Shown here in pieces: positions 1 to 9,040 of a DNA stretch of 64,000 nt. The notes beneath the pieces are model-generated. The model saw nothing but the letters and a program-made list of their open reading frames with translations. It searched no databases and was not told where the DNA came from. The DNA lies in NCBI GenBank assembly GCA_021205185.1, contig JAJPYB010000008.1, positions 1 through 64,000 on the forward strand, in the 5' to 3' direction. Within the stretch, counting starts at the first letter, position 1; each line of letters starts with the position of its first letter. This stretch comes from Ruminococcus sp. (GTDB lineage Bacteria > Bacillota > Clostridia > Oscillospirales > Ruminococcaceae). Made by a program: the position numbers and the translations under genes.

Positions 1-111
1 CGCGCCCATCTGACGCTCAATTGCGAAGGAGCTGTGCCGCATCGCATGCGCGAGTAATTCCTTATCCCGGAACTGTACGCCGATCAGCTGCTCCAGTTTT
101 TCCATCTTCAT
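1..111 (-). CDS. rnc: Ribonuclease III, N-terminal fragment cut by the window edge
   Basis: Only the first 37 codons are present; the gene runs off the left edge. The peptide begins MKMEKLEQLIGVQFRDKELL and continues with an AHAMRHSSFA stretch, the usual N-terminal helices of RNase III ahead of its catalytic domain, which lies outside the window. RNase III cleaves double-stranded RNA in rRNA and mRNA processing. The start at 111 has a GTGAGG-like ribosome site just upstream; a second ATG at 105 is possible. It lies downstream of plsX and acpP on the same strand, the common Firmicutes order plsX-acpP-rnc, which supports the call despite the short length. Confidence 0.8.
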   Translation of the reverse strand, partial: MKMEKLEQLIGVQFRDKELLAHAMRHSSFAIERQMGA

Positions 112-144
112 CCCAAGACCTCACACTTCTTTTTGTTGTACGCT

Positions 145-200
145 GTAAACGGAATGAAACGCCCACCGGGAGATCAGACAGAAGACTGGCCTCATATCCC
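145..200 (-). terminator. Hairpin between acpP and rnc
   Basis: An inverted repeat (CGCCCACCGGGA near 155-166 against TCCCGTGGGCG near 198-208) can form a stem with one bulge. On the minus strand it is followed by TTTCATT, so it may be a weak terminator or processing site between acpP and rnc. There is no long T-run. Confidence 0.35.
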
Positions 201-245
201 GTGGGCGCCGCATGTTTAACCATTCCTGTATGCGGAGAAATAATA

Positions 246-476
246 TTAATTCAGAGCGCTGCGAATCTGCTCCACCGCGTCCCCGACAGAGACAATCTTC
301 TCCGCGGCCTCATTTCCGATCTCGATGTTAAACTCCTCCTCGATACCCATGACAATCTGGAAAATATCGAGCGAATCCGCTCCCAGATCGTCCACAAAGG
401 TGGTCTCCATCGTGATCTCATCCGCGTCCACATTCAGCACTTCCGCAATGATCTCGCGCAGCTTGTCAAACTCCAT
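246..476 (-). CDS. acpP: Acyl carrier protein
   Basis: A 76-residue acidic protein of normal acyl-carrier length. It has the phosphopantetheine attachment motif DLGADSLD with the modified serine at residue 35, and the typical N-terminal helix and EEEFNIEI segment. It carries growing acyl chains on a 4'-phosphopantetheine arm in type II fatty acid synthesis in the cytoplasm. It starts 2 bp after the plsX stop codon, so the two are almost certainly cotranscribed. Coding bases are G+C-rich compared with the gyrA or lysS genes further along. The family assignment is secure. Confidence 0.96.
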   Translation of the reverse strand: MEFDKLREIIAEVLNVDADEITMETTFVDDLGADSLDIFQIVMGIEEEFNIEIGNEAAEKIVSVGDAVEQIRSALN

Positions 477-478
477 AA

Positions 479-1501
479 CTAACCATCTTGGTTTTGTTCC
501 GCCTGAATACCGGCTTTTATTTTTTCATTCATTCCCTGTTCGCTAAAGCTCACGCACTGGATGATCGAGGTGCGCACATGCACCGCCTTCGCGGTCCAGT
601 GCGTCTTCACCACAAGGCCTTTCAGACCAAGGAGCGGCGCCCCGCCATGTTCGCTCAGGTCAAACTGTTTCAGGCTCTTTTTGAGAGCGGGCTGTACCAG
701 CAGTGCACCGATCTTACTGCGCATGTTGGACATCATCCCCTCTTTCACCATCGACGACATCGTGCTGCCGACGCCCTCGAAGAACTTCAGGATCACATTC
801 CCGACGAAAGCCTCACAGACGATCACATCCGCGTAGCCGTTCGGAATGTCGCGCGCCTCGACGCTCCCGATAAAGTTGATATCCTTACACTCTCTGAGCA
901 ATGGGAAGGTCTCCTTCACCAGCGCATTGCCCTTCTCCTCCTCGGCTCCGATATTGACGATCGCAACCCGCGGATTCTTCACGCCGACGACATTCTCCAT
1001 GTAGATCGAACCCATTTGCGCGAACTGCACAAGATGAGCCGGCCGCGCGTCCACGTTGGCGCCACAGTCGATCAGCAGCGAGACTCCCTTCGCAGTGGGA
1101 AACAGCGGCGCAAGCGGTGCGCGCTCCACCCCTTTGACTCTGCCGACAATCGTCGTGCCGCCCACCAGCACCGCGCCGGTATTGCCCGCGCCGACGAAGG
1201 CATCCGCCTCTCCGGAAAGAACCATCTTCATCGCCACCACGATGGATGAATCCTTCTTCTGCCGGATCGCGTTCACCGGCGGCTCCGCCATCTCGATGAC
1301 CTCCGTGGCGTTCACAACCTCAACCCTCGTCTCATCAAAGGAATATTTCTGCAGCTCCCCGCGGATGGCATTCTCGCGCCCCACCAGAATCACCTTTACG
1401 TTATCCCGGACATCCAGCGCCTCCACGGCGCCCTTCACAATCTCAGCGGGCGCATTGTCTCCGCCCATCGCGTCGACCGCTACTCTCACCAAATCCTGCA
1501 T
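479..1501 (-). CDS. plsX: Phosphate acyltransferase PlsX
   Basis: PlsX converts acyl-ACP and phosphate to acyl-phosphate, the first step of the PlsX/PlsY route to phosphatidic acid. The N terminus reads [20 protein letters not shown], the hallmark PlsX start, followed by a [12 protein letters not shown] segment and a C-terminal [10 protein letters not shown] motif, over 340 residues. An upstream in-frame start at 1558 exists, but the ATG at 1501 has a strong AGGAGGAGAG ribosome site, so it was chosen. It lies directly before acpP. A good promoter is present upstream (1530-1558). The block is G+C-rich relative to the rest of the backbone. Confidence 0.96.
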   Translation of the reverse strand: MQDLVRVAVDAMGGDNAPAEIVKGAVEALDVRDNVKVILVGRENAIRGELQKYSFDETRVEVVNATEVIEMAEPPVNAIRQKKDSSIVVAMKMVLSGEADAFVGAGNTGAVLVGGTTIVGRVKGVERAPLAPLFPTAKGVSLLIDCGANVDARPAHLVQFAQMGSIYMENVVGVKNPRVAIVNIGAEEEKGNALVKETFPLLRECKDINFIGSVEARDIPNGYADVIVCEAFVGNVILKFFEGVGSTMSSMVKEGMMSNMRSKIGALLVQPALKKSLKQFDLSEHGGAPLLGLKGLVVKTHWTAKAVHVRTSIIQCVSFSEQGMNEKIKAGIQAEQNQDG

Positions 1502-1529
1502 TGGTCTCTCCTCCTCATCTGTCCCTTCC

Positions 1530-1558
1530 ATAATACGAAAACGGGTTCTTGAAGTCAA
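1530..1558 (-). promoter_or_regulatory. Promoter of plsX-acpP(-rnc)
   Basis: On the minus strand TTGACT (1558-1553) and TATTAT (1535-1530) are separated by 17 bp, a near-consensus sigma-A promoter about 30 bp upstream of the chosen plsX start. It is intact although the recombinase element begins some 40 bp further upstream. Confidence 0.7.
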
Positions 1559-1597
1559 TACTTTCCGACAAAAAACGCACTCCCCAAAGGTGGTGCA

Positions 1598-1610
1598 ACT
1601 TAGGGATTTT
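1598..1610 (+). repeat. Left inverted repeat of the serine-recombinase element
   Basis: ACTTAGGGATTTT here is the exact reverse complement of AAAATCCCTAAGT at 15204-15216. It lies between plsX and the recombinase 3' end and is taken as the left boundary. The adjacent AGGGATT..AATCCCT (1602-1618) is itself palindromic. Inverted arms are expected at the ends of elements moved by large serine recombinases, but the exact crossover base cannot be told. Confidence 0.5.
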
Positions 1611-1650
1611 TAATCCCTCAAAAAAATAACGGCGTAGCTTGGTATGTAAA

Positions 1651-3364
<1,714 letters not shown>

Positions 3365-3375
3365 GTCATTTATCG

Positions 3376-3537
3376 TTAAGAAGCCTTGGATTTTACAAGG
3401 CTTTCGGCATCGGCAAGCATCAGCCGTTTCAGCTTCTCCGCAGCCGTTTCCTTTGCCGTGTCGCTGACGGCGTTCTCCACAATGCAGATGGTCTGTTCCT
3501 TGCGTATGGCTGTTATCCTGATTGGTATCTCTTTCAT
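3376..3537 (-). CDS. TnpW-like small element protein
   Basis: A 53-residue protein beginning MKEIPIRITAIRKEQTICIV and ending in a charged helix (SDTAKETAAEKLKRLML). The pattern of a short beta-rich start followed by SxTAKET and a helix resembles the TnpW family of small proteins found beside TnpX-type serine recombinases; its function is unknown to me. The start at 3537 was chosen because GGAGGAGGGAG lies three bases upstream. A longer reading frame extends further but has no comparable ribosome site. It lies immediately upstream of the recombinase and probably belongs to the same mobility module. Confidence 0.65.
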   Translation of the reverse strand: MKEIPIRITAIRKEQTICIVENAVSDTAKETAAEKLKRLMLADAESLVKSKAS

Positions 3538-3798
3538 AATCTCCCTCCTCCGTAGGGCGGGGCAAAATCCCTGAAAGGCGCCTGCAGAACACCGGCGCCC
3601 CCTCAAACGCACAAAATCGCATAAGTTTTCAGGGGAATAGCCCAAGGGGAGGGGCGGCATAAATCGCAGACACCCTCCGCATGGAAACCGGCGGCCCCTG
3701 TCACGCAGGAAAAAAGCGAATTCAAAGGGGTAATAATCCCCGCCCGCTGACAATCGAAAAAAATATAATAAAATGCGGTGCAGCACATTCTTTGAAAA

Positions 3799-3830
3799 AG
3801 CCGGGAGCAGAATTAATCAAACTCCCGGCT
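3799..3830 (-). terminator. Terminator after the capsid gene
   Basis: On the minus strand a perfect 9-bp stem AGCCGGGAG/CTCCCGGCT is followed by TTTTTC, a good rho-independent terminator just after the capsid stop codon. It separates the capsid/replication operon from the tnpW-recombinase module. The stretch 3538-3798 has no other gene that I can support. Confidence 0.75.
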
Positions 3831-3835
3831 ATGCC

Positions 3836-4771
3836 TTATTCAGAATCCGCTGTGTTCATCTGGATGGCTTTCACAGCCTCCCTGCGGATAAGTTTCCCGT
3901 CAAGGAACTCAAAGCCGAGGTAGCCGACCTGTCCGACAGCTGCGAACTTCTCCGAAAGCACACGGATACTCAAAGGGCTTCTGGTAATGACCCAGTAGTA
4001 GCTGAAATCGCCAAAGACAACAGGCGTCGTGCCTTCCTCCATATCCGGCATGAATTCAGAGATGACAACCTTCCTGCCGAGGATAGTATCATCACACTCC
4101 CGCCAGAGATAGTTGCCGTTATCGTCTTTCAGCGTCTTGATGTGCAGGGCGGTGGTATCGTTCATCATCCAGACCGCACGGCTGCGGTACTCCGGCTTCA
4201 ATGAAAAGTACAGGGCAATAACATCATCATAGGTGACGCTGTCCGTAGTCACAGCCGTTTCAGCACCTTTACCGGAGCAGAGGATTCCTGTGGGCATATC
4301 CTCGCCCGTACCGTTGATGAAAGCGTCTGTTTCTGCCCTGCCAAAGTTGCGTGCAAAGCGGGAAAGCAGATAATCCTCAATATCAAAGGCTGCATCGTGG
4401 ATAAACTCCTCGCTGAGTTTTGTGAACGCCGCCAGCTTGTGTCTGCCCACGGCAACGGTCTCAAAATCCCTGATGCCCTCGTAGATGGGAATATCCCCGC
4501 CCTCAGGCACAAACAATGCAAGGTCATCGGTGTACTTTGCGAAAATCTGATAGCTGGTATCGTAGGCGGTCATGGTGGTAGCATACTGCCGAAACAGGCT
4601 CTCCTGCGTAAGTAGATTGTCAAACTTCGTGTTCGCCGCATCTGGCACATGGTAACTGCCCAGCCCCGCAATGCGCCCGGCAAGGAGCTTGTCCTCCTGA
4701 CGGATTCTGCCCCTTGCCGCATCCCAGAAATGGCGGTCATATTCGCCTGTATAAAATCTCTTATCGTTCAT
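3836..4771 (-). CDS. HK97-fold phage major capsid protein, solitary
   Basis: A 311-residue protein of the HK97 major capsid class. Supporting features are the start MNDKRFYTGEYDRHFWDA, a segment with FVPEGGDIPIYE, the helix-rich SEEFIHDAAFDIEDYLLSRF, FGRAETDAFINGTGEDMPTG, SRAVWMMNDTTALHIKTLKD and FGDFSYYWVITRSPLSIRVL, all typical of the P-domain and spine helix of this fold. ATG 4771 was chosen over upstream starts because AAGGAGG lies 8 bp before it. There is no portal, terminase, protease or tail gene nearby, which is odd. Similar lone capsid genes occur in other gut mobile elements as far as I recall; the function there is not known. Confidence 0.85.
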   Translation of the reverse strand: MNDKRFYTGEYDRHFWDAARGRIRQEDKLLAGRIAGLGSYHVPDAANTKFDNLLTQESLFRQYATTMTAYDTSYQIFAKYTDDLALFVPEGGDIPIYEGIRDFETVAVGRHKLAAFTKLSEEFIHDAAFDIEDYLLSRFARNFGRAETDAFINGTGEDMPTGILCSGKGAETAVTTDSVTYDDVIALYFSLKPEYRSRAVWMMNDTTALHIKTLKDDNGNYLWRECDDTILGRKVVISEFMPDMEEGTTPVVFGDFSYYWVITRSPLSIRVLSEKFAAVGQVGYLGFEFLDGKLIRREAVKAIQMNTADSE

Positions 4772-5087
4772 GTTGAAATCCTCCTTCATGTCTGTTGCAG
4801 TTCCTGCAAGTAAAAAGTGAAAGTGTACGGTCGGAGACGGCTGCGTCAACCGTCTCCATCTTCCTGCTGCACCGTGGGCAGAGGACGTTGTAGGAAAGCG
4901 CCATGCGGACGCTCTGGGGCTGCTTTGCATGAAGCCTGTAGCACTTCAATACCCTGCCGTCCTTGCCCACGCTGTCTTCCTCGGTCAGGTAGAGCCTGCC
5001 TGCGTCATCACAGGAATAGGAATAAAATCCCCGTGCAGGTACGAGCAAAGCGCCGTCACGGTTCTTTCTGTTTAGTGCGTAAACCAT
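4761..5087 (-). CDS. Small zinc-ribbon protein A (paralogue of the next gene)
   Basis: A 108-residue protein of unknown function. It carries CPRCSRKME and CRNCNR, two CxxC knuckles that probably bind zinc, after a beta-rich half with GRLYLTEEDSVGKDGR and YRLHAKQPQSVRMALSYN. It is clearly related to the gene at 5103-5408 along its whole length. Its 3' end overlaps the capsid start by 11 bp, which suggests translational coupling with the capsid gene. The sequence shows no enzymatic motif; a nucleic-acid or protein-binding role would be a guess. Confidence 0.75.
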   Translation of the reverse strand: MVYALNRKNRDGALLVPARGFYSYSCDDAGRLYLTEEDSVGKDGRVLKCYRLHAKQPQSVRMALSYNVLCPRCSRKMETVDAAVSDRTLSLFTCRNCNRHEGGFQHER

Positions 5088-5102
5088 GTCAAAGCCCTCC
5101 TA

Positions 5103-5408
5103 TCAGCGTTGATTACAGGCTTTGCAGGTATAAAGCCCCAGCGTGTGTGCGTCAAGGCTCCTGCCGACCTGCTTCATATGCCCTCCGCAGCAAGGGCAGT
5201 GGATGTCATAAGCCAGCGCCATTTCAATGCTGTGGGGGTTCTTTGCGTGAAGCCGGTAGTTTTTCGTGCGTCCGCCCTTTGCGTCTACGGCAGTCTCGTC
5301 CGTGAGGTAAAGTCTGCACATCTCATCGGCATACTCCTTGGAGTAATAGGTCTGGACAGGATGGAGCAGGGTGCCCTCGGTGTTTTGTTTGGTGAGTGAA
5401 TAAATCAT
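5103..5408 (-). CDS. Small zinc-ribbon protein B (paralogue of the previous gene)
   Basis: A 101-residue protein that matches its downstream neighbour in order: an MIYSLTKQN start like MVYALNRKN, CRLYLTDET like GRLYLTEED, YRLHAKNPHSIEMALAYD like YRLHAKQPQSVRMALSYN, then CPCCGGHM and CKACNQ knuckles. The two form a tandem duplication separated by 15 bp. Function is unknown. It sits in the operon that runs from the primase to the capsid gene and has a ribosome site (AAAGGAGG) before the start. Confidence 0.75.
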   Translation of the reverse strand: MIYSLTKQNTEGTLLHPVQTYYSKEYADEMCRLYLTDETAVDAKGGRTKNYRLHAKNPHSIEMALAYDIHCPCCGGHMKQVGRSLDAHTLGLYTCKACNQR

Positions 5409-5420
5409 AGTGATCCTCCT

Positions 5421-5786
5421 TTAAAATTTGATATTGGTTGTTTTCAGTTCCGGGTGCTTCATGGAAAATAAAGCGTCCCTGTTGTCATAGCCGTTACGGA
5501 TAAGCTGCTCCGAATACCGGAACAGTTCATCCACGGCACTGCCGATGTCTTCCTGCGCTACATTGCGCACAGTCTCCACAATCATGCAGCTGGGCGGCTT
5601 TTCGCCGTACCACAGGTAGAGTGTTGCGGTCTTTTCCTGCTTTGCGGTATGCACACCGCTGACCTCGACGTTAAATCCGTTTCCGAAGTCCCGGTACAAA
5701 CATCGTTCAAAGTCGATGGTGCGGATGCAGTAGCCGTCTCCAAGCTGTCTGCACAGCGACCGCAGTCTGTTATCACGGCTGCTCAT
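5421..5786 (-). CDS. Hypothetical protein of the element
   Basis: A 121-residue soluble protein that I do not recognise. It starts MSSRDNRLRSLCRQLGDGYC, has a beta-rich middle (FGNGFNVEVSGVH; ATLYLWYGEKPPSCMIVETV) and a helical tail. The start has a GGGAGG ribosome site a few bases upstream. It is 12 bp before zinc-ribbon gene B and directly downstream of the iteron array, so it is probably cotranscribed with the capsid operon. No catalytic or binding motif is evident. Confidence 0.65.
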   Translation of the reverse strand: MSSRDNRLRSLCRQLGDGYCIRTIDFERCLYRDFGNGFNVEVSGVHTAKQEKTATLYLWYGEKPPSCMIVETVRNVAQEDIGSAVDELFRYSEQLIRNGYDNRDALFSMKHPELKTTNIKF

Positions 5787-5815
5787 GGTGGTTCACCTCC
5801 CCTCCGTGTGATTCT

Positions 5816-6121
5816 GGGTAGCAGTGGGTAGCAGCACGGGTAGCAGTTGTTTTGGGTACTGCTACCCCGAAAAAGCCAGTAATATCAACGGTTTCAGCCG
5901 TCTGGGTAGCAGGGGTAGCAGTAAAATCAACTTCATCCGTGATTTTCACAAAGTTCATACTCAATTCCCTGAATTGCTTCCTAACTTTCTTAAAATCGGC
6001 TAAGAAGTTAGAAGTGCTGCTACCTCTGCTACCCAATGCCCTGAAAGCCTTGTGGTACAAGGGTTTTCGTGGGTAGCAGCAGTGAAAAAGTCTGCTACCC
6101 GTACTGCTACCTCTGCTACCC
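5816..6121. repeat. Iteron array, candidate replication origin
   Basis: At least twelve copies of GGGTAGCAG or its complement CTGCTACC(C) occur in about 300 bp. Forward copies are at 5816, 5826, 5838, 5904, 5913 and 6071; reverse copies at 5859, 6017, 6026, 6092, 6104 and 6113 (6017 and 6104 lack the last base). They form two clusters around an AT-richer centre (about 5922-6010). Two iteron clusters flanking an AT-rich stretch next to a primase-helicase gene is the layout of satellite and plasmid origins bound by the initiator. The 338 bp hold no gene that I support. Confidence 0.75.
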
Positions 6122-6124
6122 GTT

Positions 6125-8410
6125 TTACAGAAATTCGACACCGTCATAGCCGTACTCACGTGAAAACTGTTCTTTTGACTCCTGTGTCAGGGAATAATCC
6201 CGGTAGTAGGTGTTGCCCTTTACCCGTGTGGTTATCTCGGCATAGGGGCGTCCTAAGTATTCCTCCAGCCCGTCCCGGAACTCCTTCGCCGTTTTGGCAT
6301 AGCCGTTATTATTCTCACGGCACCACGCCTGATAGACACGGTAGATACGTCCTGTGGTGCAGTGGCGGTTTAGCCTGCCATCCGGCCAAGGGCACATACA
6401 TTCATTGAAGAAGCTGATGACGGTGTTGTTCTCCTCCATATAGATGTTCCGTGCGTTCGATACACTCTGCGGCTCGGAGAAGCGGTAGCCGTTTTTGATA
6501 ACGGTCTGGAGCGCCGTGACCGCTTTGTAGACGATGCCGTCCCGCTCAGCGTACATCTTATCGAGCAGCTGCTTGTCCTGTTTTTCCTTCGGTATCACAT
6601 TCGGGCAGTCAACCACCATGATGCGGTCATACACCCACTTGCCGTCATCCCCGCCGAACTTCGGCAGGCGGTTCATACAAAACCAGAGCAGGCCGCTGTA
6701 GGTAAACTCAAATGCCTGCTGACCTTTGAACTCCGCGTACAGGCTGTCCCCGCCAGTGAGCTTCTTGAAGGTCTTTAACTCGTCCACGGACAGGAAACTC
6801 ATATCGGAGCTGCCTGCAAGCCTTGTGCCGTAGACAGCGCCCGTGCCAAACCTCGCTTCGATTTCTTTCAGGTCGATGCCGATGAAGTTGCCCTTGCCGA
6901 GCAGCTTCTCCACAAGGCTCTTTAGTTGGGATTTGCCCGTGTCTCCCTTACCCACAAGGAACAGCGATTTCTTCATGCGCCAGCCCTTGATGTTGGAGAT
7001 GCACGCTCCGATAAACTCCAGCAGGAGCTGCTCAACGGCAGCGTTGCCGTTTGTGAGCGTGTGCATATAGGAATCGAACACGGGCGTGGGTGACGGCTTA
7101 CCCGTCCACTTGCAGGGTATCTGTATGGTAGACAGGACATTTGGCGTGTGGGGAATCATATTCAGTTCTGTGGCTGTCACATGGAGCAGCCCATTCTGGA
7201 AATTGATAAGGTTCTCATTCGCATTCAGTTCATCCTGCCCCACATAGTTCAGATCGGTGGTGATGTGCTGGAGCGTTTCATTGACCTTGCTCATCCTTAC
7301 CAGTTCCTCGTCATAATCAGCGATGTACTGCTTGATAACGCCGAGGAGCATATTATCGGCATAGAGCCGATAGACACCGTCCTCGTATACATATTTCAGA
7401 AGTCCTTGTTTGCCGTTGTCACGGACGAGGATATAGTTCAGATGTTCCCGCACATACTTTGCAAGGAGCGGAACAACGATATACGGCTGCCCGGTTTCCT
7501 CATTGAATCGAATAAAGTATGGGTGTTCCATTTTGGAGCGGTGGAATGTGCCGTGGCACGATTCGATGCCTGCGTTTATGGTGCTTTCCCTGTAATCCTC
7601 CCGCTCCCATTTCTCACGGTAGAGCGCCGAGGAGCGGAACACCTCATCGACTGCCGCTGGGTCGGGACCGGTGCGGAACGCTATCATGGCGCAGAGGGCG
7701 GCGTCCGCTTCGGACTGGGAGCCGTAATCGCTGAAATCGCCGTCATCATATAGTTTGGAGAACTTTTCGCCGTTCTTCTGTTTCCGTAAGTCGCAGACAG
7801 TATCGAACAGCGCCCTGTCCCCGTCACGTTTTGCGCTGTAGCTGCTCTTGGGCTTCCTGCGCATATTTTTGTCCAGCGTTGTCAGCACAGCCTGTGTGCA
7901 GTCACATAAAGGTTCGTCCATAACAGTATTGCCCGTGAAAACGGCATAACGGTTTGTGATGCCACCCACATACAGTTCTATGCCGTTGTTCGGATTCTTG
8001 GTGTAGAACTCCTTCGCCAGACGGACGATGCCTTTGCTGTCTGTATAGGTGGGAATCTGCCCTCGGTCACACATGCCGTAGATGTGCAACCCCTCGCCAC
8101 TGACCGATTTCTCCGCATAGGAGTGGTACCGCTCCAGCATGAGCTGCACGAACGGGTCTGTCAGTGCCATGTGGTCGATATCCAGAAAGAAATATCCCTC
8201 CGGGATAACGAACCCGACGCCGTCATAACCGTTTCTTGCTGCTGCCGCCTTTGCCTCCTCATAGGTAACCCATGTGTGCGCATGGGCGGCATCCGTGCCT
8301 GTCGGAGTGCCGTAGGCAGAGATGGGCTTCTTCGTCCTGCGCCCCTTGACCTCGGCAAAGTTCCAGCATATCCATATTTTCTGTTCCATCAATTCCTGCA
8401 CGTTTTTCAC
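6125..8410 (-). CDS. Primase-helicase (phage/plasmid P4-type replication initiator)
   Basis: A 761-residue replication protein. The N-terminal part resembles a primase-polymerase domain: GVGFVIPEGYFFLDIDHMAL with acidic metal ligands at residues 77 and 79, then KSVSGEGLHIYG around 102-112. The C-terminal half is an SF3/D5-type helicase with the Walker A motif GKGDTGKS at 487-494 and a later FGGDDGKWVYDRIMVVDCPN region. It should make primers and unwind DNA at the element's origin, most likely the adjacent iteron array just past its stop codon. The upstream gene is the excisionase, 26 bp away. The start has GGGAGGAGG upstream. Confidence 0.88.
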   Translation of the reverse strand: MKNVQELMEQKIWICWNFAEVKGRRTKKPISAYGTPTGTDAAHAHTWVTYEEAKAAAARNGYDGVGFVIPEGYFFLDIDHMALTDPFVQLMLERYHSYAEKSVSGEGLHIYGMCDRGQIPTYTDSKGIVRLAKEFYTKNPNNGIELYVGGITNRYAVFTGNTVMDEPLCDCTQAVLTTLDKNMRRKPKSSYSAKRDGDRALFDTVCDLRKQKNGEKFSKLYDDGDFSDYGSQSEADAALCAMIAFRTGPDPAAVDEVFRSSALYREKWEREDYRESTINAGIESCHGTFHRSKMEHPYFIRFNEETGQPYIVVPLLAKYVREHLNYILVRDNGKQGLLKYVYEDGVYRLYADNMLLGVIKQYIADYDEELVRMSKVNETLQHITTDLNYVGQDELNANENLINFQNGLLHVTATELNMIPHTPNVLSTIQIPCKWTGKPSPTPVFDSYMHTLTNGNAAVEQLLLEFIGACISNIKGWRMKKSLFLVGKGDTGKSQLKSLVEKLLGKGNFIGIDLKEIEARFGTGAVYGTRLAGSSDMSFLSVDELKTFKKLTGGDSLYAEFKGQQAFEFTYSGLLWFCMNRLPKFGGDDGKWVYDRIMVVDCPNVIPKEKQDKQLLDKMYAERDGIVYKAVTALQTVIKNGYRFSEPQSVSNARNIYMEENNTVISFFNECMCPWPDGRLNRHCTTGRIYRVYQAWCRENNNGYAKTAKEFRDGLEEYLGRPYAEITTRVKGNTYYRDYSLTQESKEQFSREYGYDGVEFL

Positions 8411-8436
8411 CTCCTCCCTCGGCAGATTCTCTGTTG

Positions 8437-8616
8437 TTACTCCTCATGGTTGGATGTGATGACCAGCCACTCTTTGAATGCGTCCACAGGGATAAGAATC
8501 CGTGTACCGATGCGTATGGTCGGGAACCCCGGCTCCTTGACCAGTTCATACGCTTTCGGCAGGCTGATATCCATCTGCGCTGCCATCTCCCGCACGCTCA
8601 TTACTGCTTTGTCCAT
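8437..8616 (-). CDS. xis: Excisionase / small helix-turn-helix protein
   Basis: A 59-residue protein with the layout of an excisionase-type winged helix: MSVREMAAQMDISLPKAYEL (recognition helix) followed by PGFPTIRIGTRILIPVDAFK (wing) and EWL at the end. Such proteins bend att DNA to drive excision or act as small regulators. It is too short to have been picked up readily as a long reading frame. The start at 8616 has a GAAGGAGG ribosome site. It is the first gene of the primase operon, behind a terminator that separates it from the 51-residue gene. Confidence 0.8.
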   Translation of the reverse strand: MDKAVMSVREMAAQMDISLPKAYELVKEPGFPTIRIGTRILIPVDAFKEWLVITSNHEE

Positions 8617-8643
8617 AATGTCCTCCTTCCTGATTTTGGGCGT

Positions 8644-8677
8644 AAAAATACCGCTCTCCGTGACCGAAAAGCGGTAC
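8644..8677 (-). terminator. Terminator between the 51-residue gene and xis
   Basis: On the minus strand TACCGCT and AGCGGTA pair over 7 bp around a 14-nt loop, followed by TTTTTA. It stands between the 51-residue gene and xis and may attenuate read-through into the replication operon. Confidence 0.6.
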
Positions 8678-8682
8678 CTGCG

Positions 8683-8838
8683 TTATTTCAATACGACTTC
8701 TGCCTTGTTGCCGAACTTCATATGCGCCACGGCATTGTATGCGGTCAGGTCTTTGACCCCGCAGCCGTTGCGCTTGTCCAGCATCTCTTCCTTGTTTTTA
8801 AGCCTTCGGTTGGCTCTCTGCTTCGTCCTGTTCTTCAT
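8683..8838 (-). CDS. Small basic hypothetical protein
   Basis: A 51-residue basic protein (MKNRTKQRANRRLKNKEEML, then a short tail KDLTAYNAVAHMKFGNKAEV). It is rich in arginine and lysine at the start, suggesting nucleic-acid binding, but I do not recognise the family. It is the first gene on the minus strand after the divergent intergenic region at 8839-9040, and a terminator follows it. The ribosome site is a purine-rich AAGGAAG about 10 bp upstream. Confidence 0.55.
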   Translation of the reverse strand: MKNRTKQRANRRLKNKEEMLDKRNGCGVKDLTAYNAVAHMKFGNKAEVVLK

Positions 8839-8925
8839 CCCATTTCACTTCCTTCCTCCAGACAGACTTCTCCCTCTGTGCGGGAAACAACCCTCGGTGG
8901 ATTGACGTCCGCTGATTCAAGAAGA

Positions 8926-8971
8926 AAATTTACAATTACCTCTTGAATTTAACCCTATTGTACACTATAAT
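8926..8971 (+). promoter_or_regulatory. Promoter and candidate operator for the DUF6076 gene
   Basis: TTGAAT (8943-8948), a 17-bp spacer and TATAAT (8966-8971) make a near-consensus promoter. An inverted repeat TTCAAGA (8926-8932) / TCTTGAA (8941-8947) overlaps the -35 box and lies between the divergent transcripts, so it may be an operator that controls both. Confidence 0.65.
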
Positions 8972-9040
8972 ATAAGCATGAGCAAATTACTGACGGTTAC
9001 GCTTACGATTACGGCTTAACGATAGGAGGTGCAGGCGCAA

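Noticed and set aside
5773-5958. Minus-strand frame of up to 128 residues through the iteron array
   Set aside because: Its sequence is a translation of the repeated GGGTAGCAG units, it overlaps the primase end and it has no convincing ribosome site; the region is better read as an origin.
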